Shown: in pieces, positions 56,150 through 64,000 of the stretch
Layout of the letters: each line of letters begins with the position of its first letter
Numbering within the stretch: position 1 is the first letter of the stretch
Source: Fragilaria radians
Taxonomy: Eukaryota > Bacillariophyta > Fragilariophyceae > Fragilariales > Fragilariaceae
NCBI GenBank assembly: GCA_900642245.1
Contig: CAAAJI010000002.1
Span: 879,240 to 943,239 of the forward strand
DNA: 64,000 nucleotides
Direction of reading: 5' to 3'
Program-made: the position numbers and the translations under genes
The notes under the pieces: generated by a model
Seen by the model: the letters and a program-made list of their open reading frames with translations, nothing else
The model's database searches: none
What the model was told of the DNA's origin: nothing

Positions 56150-57420
56150 GGTAGAAGAATTCTAACTCGTTCGAGGCCTTTTTTCTCTTTGCATTTCCCT
56201 GTAAGGAGAAAAACATGTACGATCCATACACTGTAACAGCTCTTGTACAACATCCCCAATATCTGGTCGCTAATGCGGTATGGAATAAGTCAGTAATCTA
56301 GCATCTCACCTGTAACGGGATTGCATTTCTAGATCAATCCCTTTGACTTCATCTGTAGATGATAGGAGAAGTGCTACTCTGCATACCCCAGTTTCTTCAC
56401 CAAATCTCTTGCGGTTGCATAATCCAAGACTTTCTACTCTCCCTTTCTTAACAAATATTCACTCAACTTGTCCTCAACATTAGATCAAACCGAAGCTTTT
56501 CGTTGACATGTTGATTTATGGAATCGCTTCTTCAGTTCCAATTGTTAAGCAGTCATCAGCGTATGATAGAAATGAAAAGCATATAAATGAAAACTTACTT
56601 TAGAACTAAGTCCTCAAGGCTGAGGGACTTAGACTTTGAGCTCTTGAATGGAGATGATAATCTCCTTGAAAAAAACCTAGCAAAATGTCAAAACTGAGGT
56701 TGTAGCGCTAATCTAGATGAGATAGATTAGGCTAGGCTACTCTAAGGTTGGTCCCCCCAAAGTTTTTCTTCAACAGACACTTTTCCACCAAATTTCTCAT
56801 GCATTTAACTCATTTTCCTGTCACATGATCACTATAGTTCCTCAATGGGATATGTCCTAACTACTTGATTGCGAATCTTTCACTTTTCTTTCAATTTTCA
56901 CTCACATATATTGTCCTAAATGTTTATGAGCCTGAAAGAAATCTTCAAATACGGAGTTTACTCTCCTTTAAGCGTATATAGCCATCAACACTCCAAAGGA
57001 GGGCTGCTTTATCCATCGTCATAGGTCAACCTGTCAATCAGCAAAATCAGAACCTGTTAGACCTTCTGCCAAGTTCATGTAGAATTCCTTGGAAACTTAA
57101 ATTAGACAATAGATGGACTTCTTTATTTATGGCAAACAGCCTTTATTTATTTGTTTTTTTCTATTCCTTGTAAATTTCCATGAATATTTCCTCCTTTCCA
57201 GTCTCCATGTAGGAATGAGCATTTGACCATCAACTATACTAGTTTATGATCCCAATCCATCAGGGTAATCAGAAGGATTAACAAAAGTGTAAAACTATCG
57301 TTGACATCTATCTCTGGGGCTTGACTGTATCCACACGACACTAATCTGGCCCGAAATACACCCTTCATCATGTCACATTGACCTCCATTAGGCATCTCAA
57401 AGAAATTGATTTCTTTCAAA
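56150..57420 (-). mobile_element. Decayed Ty1/copia-like reverse transcriptase, minus strand
   Basis: Minus strand from 57419 reads "MKGVFRARLVSCGYSQAPEI" and continues "DVNDSFTL". This is the copia RT entry block (compare GVYRARLVARGYSQ.PGID). About 200 bp further, in another frame, is "EEIFMEIYKE", matching the conserved EEIYMEQPEG block. Later text is broken by stops. It points opposite to the Gag-PR-INT remnant to its left, so it belongs to a second insertion or an inverted piece. Confidence 0.65.
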
Positions 57421-58663
57421 CTTCGCGAGGATTCATCTTATTGAACTATCCTCTTTGTTGGATATAATGAGCGAAACTAATAAGGATGAAACTCAAGTCA
57501 AAATATCCAGCCACTTATTTTGGCAGCCAGCCGACCGCAACACGTAATCGAAACATTGACATCATCTACCTCGATTGAAAGGAAAGTCTGAATCAAGTTA
57601 TGAAAATACTCATAACAATAATTTATTAGTCAATGCATTAAAATTGACTTTCCAACTACAAAGTGGGCATATCCATAGCTGTTGCCTCAAAGACACAGCC
57701 TCACTGCTAACTAGTTGTTGAATTCAACATAAAATTATTATTACAATAACATCCAACTCCCTTCTTCAGATACAGCCATGGTTAGAAAAAAAGAGATGTT
57801 TCGCGGAATTCTTTGAATTTTTTCCAACTATTCCAGGACCTGAATGTCCTTCCCAGTATGTCACTTTGTCAGTTTAAAAAAATAATGATATTTGTTCTTC
57901 TTCACATCGCAAAAGAAACAAAATGAATTGTTTAAATTATTTTTCAAGCATTAACTTTATATCTTTTTTTTAACTTGAATGTTTTGAATTTTCTTACGTT
58001 TTGGACTTAAGGTATTGCTAACACGTCACTTAAGCTCACACTAACCTCCAAAGCAGATTTCTCCGTTTCAACGAAAACCATGACTTGACACGAAATACTG
58101 AATGAGGATAGAAGCTATGGATAATAGCTGAAGCACTGTTTTGCACAGTTTCATTGAGGGTGTTCAGCTCATAAGCTGGATAATTACTTTAGCTATGAAT
58201 CCATTGCATCAGTAAACGTTATCAGGTTTATGTGTCATTCAAGGCATGATGTATAATGATTTTGTACTATCGATCGCTCAGAATGAAAGCACTCATTTAC
58301 GTGAGAGATTTAAAGCGATACATCCGGTGACTTTCACCCACTGCATTGTTGAATGTGATCGACAAAAAATGTCTTCTCTGATTATGAAAGGCATCCCTAA
58401 AATTGGAAGCCTTAAAAAATAAGAAGCGATTGATAATAGACTTTAAAAAAGACGTAGAACAGGCATTATCCCAGATCAGTTAGGAATAATATAGCCAAAA
58501 TACATTAAACTTATATGATCATTGAACATTCCCACTCTATTTTCAAAAAATAGGGTTTTCGGTAAGTATATTTGTTGTTCGATTCGGCATGAAAGTCTCG
58601 AGAATAAAGCCAATAATGCAGGGTTTTTCTATCATGCTCATCAATTCAAGCCGAAAATGTTGA
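57421..58663. other. Intergenic DNA downstream of the HDAC gene
   Basis: About 1.2 kb of AT-rich sequence without a recognised gene. The part next to 58664 is the 3' UTR of the HDAC gene. Confidence 0.5.
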
Positions 58664-59752
58664 TTAATTCGTTTTTTCCATGATGCAAGCCTTTACTGTC
58701 TCGACGACAGCGTCGGCCAAATTTCCTCCCCCTGCAAATTTGCTCAATTGATAACCACCTTCCAATCCCAGCATAAGTCCCGTAGTAGAAGGGATGTAAT
58801 TTCGCAGCATTTGTGTCATTATACCAAAATCAGACGCGCGAAGCGAAACGCTTGCAAGTTCATCACTATCTAAGGCATCGAATCCAGCACATACTACTAC
58901 CAAGTCTGGCTCCCAAGTGCCTTCCGAATGAATGAATGGCAACGCCTTCTCTGTGAAAGCTTGTTCATAACCACATGCCCATGTAGTATCAGCATGAATT
59001 GGAATTGTCATGACATTTTGATTCTCTCCAGACACTTGATACTTTTCACCCAGGTATGGAAATGCATCCAACTGGTGTATTGAGGCATACCGTACACGAG
59101 GATCGTGCTGAATAATGTCGGCGACTCCTTGACCATAATGTACATCCCAGTCTAGTATAGACACCTTCATATAAGGATGCTTGAGAAGAATGTGAATCAC
59201 CGCAGCGGCGGCAAAGTTGAAAATGCAAAATCCATTGGGGTAAAGTTTTGTAGCGTGGTGGCCAGGTGGACGAGTCAGGGCCATGGTGGGAATCCGAATC
59301 TTATCTTCCAGGGAAATATCAACAGCTCGGATCCAAGCCGCCGTAGCTCTCAAACATACATCAAATGTTTCCGTTGTGATGAATGTGTCATGATCAATGT
59401 ATCCAACAAAACCTAGTGGATCTTTTCCCTCTTCGACGCGACGTTGTTTCGAATTTTTACATCTGCTTTCAAAGTTCGAGACTACATCTTCCGAATGAGC
59501 GTGAACAAGCATTGAACGAGCATGCTGTAAGTCTCCCAGCGAAAAAGCATGACTCGATGTCTCGGAAACATCCTGTAATTCAACGAAATCTAATTTCTGC
59601 AAGGCCTCAACACACGCATCAATACGAGCTGGTTGCTCAGGATGATATTGAATATTTCGATGAAGCTTATTTGAAGAGTCAAAGAGTATTGGAACAAGTG
59701 CATGACAACGAAGAGCGCCTGTGGACAAAATGTATATAGAATAGAGCTTCAT
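58664..59752 (-). CDS. Histone deacetylase family protein (class II-like, possibly organellar)
   Basis: A single exon of 362 aa. The N-terminus is hydrophobic ("YSIYILSTGALRCHALVPI"), which suggests a signal or transit peptide rather than a nuclear protein. HDAC-fold motifs are present: "YHPEQPARIDACVEAL", "LTRPPGHHATKLYPNGFCIF" (tandem His, about 157-165), "SILDWDVHYGQGVADII" (zinc ligands Asp and His, about 200-202), "VVCAGFDALDSDELA" (third zinc-ligand Asp), and the catalytic-site Tyr region "GLEGGYQL". It removes acetyl groups from lysines or from small molecules such as polyamines. The sequence style is close to bacterial/plastid-type HDACs (compare plant HDA14). All zinc ligands appear intact. 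Confidence 0.92.
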   Translation of the reverse strand: MKLYSIYILSTGALRCHALVPILFDSSNKLHRNIQYHPEQPARIDACVEALQKLDFVELQDVSETSSHAFSLGDLQHARSMLVHAHSEDVVSNFESRCKNSKQRRVEEGKDPLGFVGYIDHDTFITTETFDVCLRATAAWIRAVDISLEDKIRIPTMALTRPPGHHATKLYPNGFCIFNFAAAAVIHILLKHPYMKVSILDWDVHYGQGVADIIQHDPRVRYASIHQLDAFPYLGEKYQVSGENQNVMTIPIHADTTWACGYEQAFTEKALPFIHSEGTWEPDLVVVCAGFDALDSDELASVSLRASDFGIMTQMLRNYIPSTTGLMLGLEGGYQLSKFAGGGNLADAVVETVKACIMEKTN

Positions 59753-61688
59753 TTTTAATGAAAATCAAATACTGTCTGATTTTCCAATAGGGATAATCTC
59801 GATAGCTGATGGAGAGGCAAGAAAAGCGAAGGATTGACAATAGAAATTTGCTAGAGAAATTATGGCAATAAAAAACTTCTTCAAAGACGTGAAAGGCTCA
59901 ATTTATTGTTACAATCTTACTTAACAACTCTCTCATAACTATATGGAATCTAAACTTTGATCAAATGAGACAGTCTCAACAAAAGTCAAGGACTTCTCCA
60001 AACTATAAGCAAATGAACAGGTCCATTCTTATATTACGCGTATAATAGATTTCATAAGATGAAGATATATAACTTCTTAAAGTTTGCAGGACAAAAACGC
60101 TGGTTTAAACTTTGATTCATACTAATTAGGCAAAAGGAGAAATCTTGATCTAGTCTATTTTTTTTTAGTTATATCGAAAAGTGTTCCAGATTTGTAGTGA
60201 TAGTTGAATTGTAACAAGATTCTCGTTTTATGGGGAATCATGACAGCTTTACAAGCCTTTCCTACACTGGACTTGAAAAATAAATATGATTTCTATATAC
60301 CAGCGATTATTGTTAGTACTAGTTTCGTTAGGATGTACAGCAGATATATTTATGTGGCATCAAGAATATCTCATATTTTCACAAGAATACTAAACTATAA
60401 GGTTCCTAGATTCGTCAGTGAAACTAACAATTAATCATTCGACGAATATACGCAGAATCAAATTTTTAAACCCCTTGATATCTCTACCGAACCAAGTCTT
60501 TCTTGCTCAATTGCTACCGTAGAGTTTCGGGAGTACCAATACCAAAATTAGTGCATACGACAAATATTTCCTGCTTTCTTACATTGATTATTCTTTATTA
60601 AGTATTTTGCAAGTCCAAATGATCCTTCTTTGCAAGGTAACGTAATGCCTGAATACTTGAATTTTTGTCAAGATGTCAACAGCACTCTCCGCACTTTATT
60701 ATACGCAACACATATTGTCTTGGCTTCTGTGGCTTCGCAAACTCAATTACATACAGTGGCATTGCAAGTCTTCTTTAAGGTGCTTAAAAGAACTCAAACA
60801 TTTGGAATTTTTCCTCGGCTTTGGGATAGAAATCCTTCCAGTGCGGATGATCTTTGATCGGATATAATGGGTGATCTGGTTTTGGTGTATCAACAAGGAT
60901 TGTCCCCTCTGGAAACGTTTTGAGGAAAGACATAGTTCTTTTTGCAGCTTTCAAGTACCATTCTCTTCATAACACGTTGAACATCCTCATTGAAGATGTA
61001 GCATAATCTATATCAAATCTACCTTAGATAATTAACCAAGCACAACCACCAACAATGGGTCTATACTTTACAGGAACTTCATCATGCCCTAGATGTGAGT
61101 TTTATATATCTCCTTAACATACTTCACTCATTAGTTTACACATGCACTTAAATGCCTTTCCAAAAATTTCTAAGTTGGGGATAGCATTCTTGTCTTTAAT
61201 TCTTCTGTGATTCTCTGTGGAACCATCCAGAAAATATTCCTGAATACCTAAATTCTTCAATAAGTAGATCTTCTCCAATGACTTGATGATTTCCATGACA
61301 TCTTTCTCAATGGACAACCATAAATTTCTCCAAAAATTCAATTCTTACAATTTGTATGCCAGCAACTCCTTAAAATATCTTTCAGTTGCTGTTTAATCAC
61401 CAAAAGCAACAAGTTTGGCATTGTGTCTCAGGTCATGCTTGATAACAAACGGTCCAGGGTAAGGAATTTCTGAAACTATTAGGAATCACATCCCCTGAAT
61501 CAAAAACCAGAAAGGTTGAATAATCTGCCTTATTGTATCCTCCCATTGGGTGTTTCCATTTTTCCCATCTTTTTTCATGGGATCCTGTCATGTGAGTTTG
61601 AGTTGAGGTTTAGTAGTGTAGATAACTACCGGTATTGCTTATCGAATTAGCGTTGTGACAATTTTTGGATATCTTATTTCTTACACGA
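59753..61688. other. Intergenic region holding copia RT/RNase H debris
   Basis: The left part (59753-60600) is AT-rich with no gene. The right part (about 60600-61560) is the retrotransposon remnant listed separately. The last approx. 100 bp should include the promoter of the 61689 gene. Confidence 0.5.
60600..61560 (-). mobile_element. Decayed copia-like reverse transcriptase/RNase H, minus strand
   Basis: Reading leftward from about 61470, frames alternate among "VIKHDLRHNAKLVAFGD" (RT entry block), "SLEKIYLLKNLGIQEYFLDG" (copia block usually LKxxYxLKGVGxPEYYLGG), "VPVKYRPIVGGCAWLI" with "GRFDIDYATSSM" (copia block YRSxVGxLxWLxxxxRPDIxxAxxxM), and "EWYLKAAKRTMSFLKTFPEG" (start of RNase H). 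The order is right for a copia Pol 3' part. Several stops and frameshifts show it is non-functional. Confidence 0.7.
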
Positions 61689-62510
61689 ATGATGCAGGTG
61701 CACGTCGCTTTGCTCGTGGTATCAATTGGAAGAAATATCGTTCTCGGACGTAACACCAGTAATCAATCTTCCTTACTAAATAGTTCGGCGGCTGCATTTG
61801 CCTTTGTCTCTGGAGCAGGCCATATTCATCGCGCTTCTTCCTCTCGCCACATGACAACCGAATATAACAGTCAAATGCCAGTTAACGAGAGCATCTTCGA
61901 TCCAGAGTATCCAGGGACTGCCGTAGAGCGTATGCTGGCTGTAATGTCTCGTGTAAGGTCCTTGGAAGAACAGAAAACTGTTCTCAATCAACCCTGGTCT
62001 GATGTCCGAAGAAAATTGTTATGGGCAGGCGGTTTGCGAGATTTGCCCCACGCAGTCCCTGGGCGGGGATACACAGGCCACTCTTTCCAAGATTATAATC
62101 ACGTTGATTTGACGACCATGTTAGACCGAGTGTCAGATTCAGAAAATGACGGCTCGGTGGCAGGAATCGCGATAGGAAATCGTTTGGGGGAAGGAATCCG
62201 AATAGCATCACTTCCGGAACTTGGACCTGGCGGCTCTTGGTCGACTTGCGCCCTAGGATGTAACAAGGAGCCACCTCAAGATGTCGCGCATATTCAATTT
62301 CGATCCCGCATTGCGTATAAACTTGTATGGGTACCAACTCCACAGTTCGATACCTTTGTCTTGGTCGACGACGATGGAAAATACTTGGCTAGCGGCAGAC
62401 CAACAGGACAATTGCCAAATTTGAGAGATCGTATGACCAACTATCAACTGGTGAAAGGATCTAAATACGCTGTGGAAGCAGAAAAGCTTGCCAAATCCGA
62501 AGTGAAGTGA
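61689..62510 (+). CDS. Conserved secreted protein of unknown function
   Basis: 273 aa from ATG 61689; the open frame runs 8 codons further upstream from a TTG. The first approx. 20 residues ("MMQVHVALLVVSIGRN") look like a short signal peptide or transit peptide. The core has a strongly structured pattern: "RRKLLWAGGLRDLPHAVPGR", "GYTGHSFQDYNHVDLTTML", "IASLPELGPGGSWSTCALGC", "PPQDVAHIQFRSRIAYKLVW" and "FVLVDDDGKYLASGRP". The density of Gly/Pro/aromatics suggests a conserved globular domain. I recall similar proteins in algae and stramenopiles but cannot name the family. The "STCALGC" motif could hold a metal or disulfide. An intron near the start (ATGCAG|GTG) cannot be ruled out. Confidence 0.65.
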   Translation: MMQVHVALLVVSIGRNIVLGRNTSNQSSLLNSSAAAFAFVSGAGHIHRASSSRHMTTEYNSQMPVNESIFDPEYPGTAVERMLAVMSRVRSLEEQKTVLNQPWSDVRRKLLWAGGLRDLPHAVPGRGYTGHSFQDYNHVDLTTMLDRVSDSENDGSVAGIAIGNRLGEGIRIASLPELGPGGSWSTCALGCNKEPPQDVAHIQFRSRIAYKLVWVPTPQFDTFVLVDDDGKYLASGRPTGQLPNLRDRMTNYQLVKGSKYAVEAEKLAKSEVK

Positions 62511-62513
62511 CCA

Positions 62514-63277
62514 AATAATCGAAGATTGTATATCTTTTACAAATAATTGAATTGATTTGACAACTGTGTGTTCTGATGATTACCTTTCTCGCGTTGGTGT
62601 AGATCTTGGACCTAATATAATCACACTTTGCAAAGAGATATACCTTTCTGAATATTAAATCAGTCTTCCATGATGATGCTATAAGATGAATTGAGCTAAA
62701 ATGTCAGGGAAAAAAATCTCATGCATTCTTTGTGTCTATCTCCTTCATGTAAAATTGTCTTGTTCAAATTGTGACCCAAAAGTTTAATAGCATGCATTAT
62801 CCCCTACTTCTAGTCGAAGAATTCCGTTTTGAAAATCTTTTTTTCATAGGGATTGAGTTTGGAAGCTTCTTTAGGGTTATGATAGCATGAAATAACTGAA
62901 TGTTAAATCAATCAGTCTTCCATGATGACGCTATAAGATAAATTGAGCTAAATTGTCAGGGAAATTTTTTTCATGCATTCTTTCCTTTGCGTCTATCTCC
63001 TTCATGTAAAATTGTCTGGTTGACATCAAATTATCCCCTACTTCTAGTCGAAGAATTCCGATTAAAACGTTTTGAAAATCTATTTTTCATAGGGATTGAG
63101 TTTGGAAGCTTCTTTAGGGTTATGGTAATATGACATATGTCAACTTTTTTTCTCGTTACGTCAGATCTTTTTCATGCAGGAAAATTCTGTAATTTCAGCC
63201 ACTTGGTCTTTATTTTCCTGTGAAGACTTGAGTAGGAATTGAAGTTCAAGTACCCTTTCAATCTTTCACAAAATAAC
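62514..63277. other. Spacer with a ~250-bp tandem duplication (SDR promoter region)
   Basis: 764 bp between the 61689 gene and the SDR start. Most of it is the tandem duplication listed next. The remaining approx. 150 bp before 63278 is the proximal promoter. Confidence 0.7.
62651..63130. repeat. Tandem duplication, two ~235-bp copies offset by 252 bp
   Basis: Copy 1 is about 62651-62887 and copy 2 about 62899-63130. Shared blocks include CAGTCTTCCATGATGAYGCT, TCTATCTCCTTCATGTAAAA, CCCCTACTTCTAGTCGAAGA and GGGATTGAGTTTGGAAGCTT. Differences are small indels and substitutions. It lies immediately upstream of the SDR gene. Confidence 0.9.
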
Positions 63278-64000
63278 ATGTCTCTTTTGAATCAAACTGC
63301 TTGGGTTGTTGGCGGAGTTGGTGTCGTCGGAAGAGGCATCACTCGTGGTTTGCTCCAAGCTGGAGCTACTGTGATTGTGAACTCAAGATCCGAAGAACGT
63401 CTTCACAAGCTTCAAGAAACATTAGATTACCCGGAAAGGCTCGTGACAATTCATGGATCCCTCCTTCCCGGTCAGTCTGCGTTTACTGTCATTGAGACTT
63501 TGAAGCAAATGCCGCTTAATCATGTTGTGGCTCATGGAGCTGTCCGTTGGTGGGCAAGACCATCGACAGGAACTTTTGATTTCTATGAATTTAAGGCGCC
63601 ATGTGATGAATCTTATTCGTTAAACATTAAAGCAAATGATAAGCTTCTGAACATGAAACTAGATGAATTCAGTCCATCCTCTTCTCAACTTGCATCCCTT
63701 CATTTGAGTGCCGCTCAACAACTTATCCCCCGGATGTTGGGTAACTCACCGACGTATACTTTTGTCACTGGTGATGGCTCTGGTAAACCTGGTGGTGAAC
63801 GGACAGCAATGGGCGAAATCAACTCTCATCAGGTATGGGGACTCTCAGCAGCCCTGCGTCATGAGCTGAAGAGTTCTCACGTAATTTGCCGTGAAATACG
63901 TGTCGGGATTTCGGTGGACGGTATGAAACAATCAATTTCAGAATCCGTCGGTGATTTGTGTGCAGGTTTAGCCTGTTCGCCGAAAGAGCAGGGTCGTTTG
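63278..64000 (+). CDS. Atypical short-chain dehydrogenase/reductase (truncated by window edge)
   Basis: The frame is open from ATG 63278 to the end of the window (241 codons, no stop), so it is partial at the 3' end. The N-terminus is a Rossmann nucleotide-binding motif: "TAWVVGGVGVVGRGITRGLL" followed by "QAGATVIVNSRSEERL". The basic Arg after the second strand (NSR) favours NADP(H). Later "YTFVTGDGSGKPGGERTAM" sits where the SDR active-site Ser strand occurs. The usual YxxxK is missing: the equivalent helix reads "INSHQVWGLSAALRHEL". Atypical SDRs with this change exist. Classical reductase activity is therefore uncertain. The central insert (about 100-145) is longer than usual. Confidence 0.75.
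   Translation, partial: MSLLNQTAWVVGGVGVVGRGITRGLLQAGATVIVNSRSEERLHKLQETLDYPERLVTIHGSLLPGQSAFTVIETLKQMPLNHVVAHGAVRWWARPSTGTFDFYEFKAPCDESYSLNIKANDKLLNMKLDEFSPSSSQLASLHLSAAQQLIPRMLGNSPTYTFVTGDGSGKPGGERTAMGEINSHQVWGLSAALRHELKSSHVICREIRVGISVDGMKQSISESVGDLCAGLACSPKEQGRL

Noticed and set aside
1..64000. CRISPR arrays, bacterial operons, integrases of phage type
   Set aside because: None found; intron-containing genes and spacing are eukaryotic.

Overview
The window looks like nuclear DNA of a diatom (ochrophyte alga). It is AT-rich. Its genes have short GT-AG introns (about 60-140 bp) and long intergenic stretches. It carries a DUF6824 gene ("HDVLFGRGGGTNHHPGN" motif, a family I know mainly from diatoms), other proteins of diatom/stramenopile style, and decayed Ty1/copia-like retrotransposons. 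There are two assembly gaps, of 64 and 59 Ns. I saw no CRISPR array, operon, rRNA gene or convincing tRNA gene. All family calls come from reading the translations; no search was run.

Layout. 0.8-2.1 kb: a three-exon GT43 glucuronyltransferase-like gene. 6.6-8.7 kb: a DUF6824 gene whose 3' part is broken across frames. 8.8-11.0 kb (-): PP2A scaffold subunit A (HEAT repeats), four exons. 13.9-15.1 kb: a protein that looks like a thioredoxin-like domain plus an MsrA-like domain lacking the MsrA cysteine. 19.7-21.0 kb (-): translation initiation factor eIF5, three exons. 22.5-24.0 kb: METTL16-type RNA m6A methyltransferase. 24.2-25.6 kb (-): secreted START-like protein. 26.8-27.5 kb: MerT-like membrane region fused to an HMA metal-binding domain. 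27.9-29.3 kb (-): cAMP-receptor-like GPCR. 29.3-33.3 kb: transposon debris (pogo-like helix-turn-helix fragments and a Gag pseudogene). 33.4-35.6 kb: splicing factor SF3A1. 36.1-37.4 kb (-): autophagy protease ATG4. 37.8-39.2 kb: two small diatom-style proteins. 39.3-41.7 kb (-): Hsp70-like protein with a C-terminal membrane anchor. 44.8-49.6 kb: complete six-exon xanthine dehydrogenase. 53.5-57.4 kb: two copia remnants in opposite orientation. 58.7-59.8 kb (-): histone deacetylase. 60.6-61.6 kb (-): copia reverse transcriptase/RNase H remnant. 61.7-62.5 kb: conserved secreted protein of unknown function. 62.65-63.13 kb: a tandem duplication of about 250 bp. 63.3 kb to the right edge: an atypical SDR gene, truncated by the window.

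The genes do not form a pathway. They are mostly single housekeeping genes for mRNA splicing and U6 modification, translation start, phosphatase scaffolding, autophagy, purine breakdown and protein deacetylation. Accessory genes for metal handling, signalling and surface/secreted functions lie among them. Several neighbours converge with short spacers (METTL16/START-like, MerT-HMA/GPCR, SF3A1/ATG4, 39.2 kb). ATG4 and the 37.8 kb gene diverge from a shared spacer of about 450 bp. The main unusual points are the MerT-HMA fusion, the Hsp70-like tail-anchored protein, the cysteine-less MsrA-like protein, the SDR without the usual Tyr-Lys motif, and the disrupted 3' end of the DUF6824 gene.
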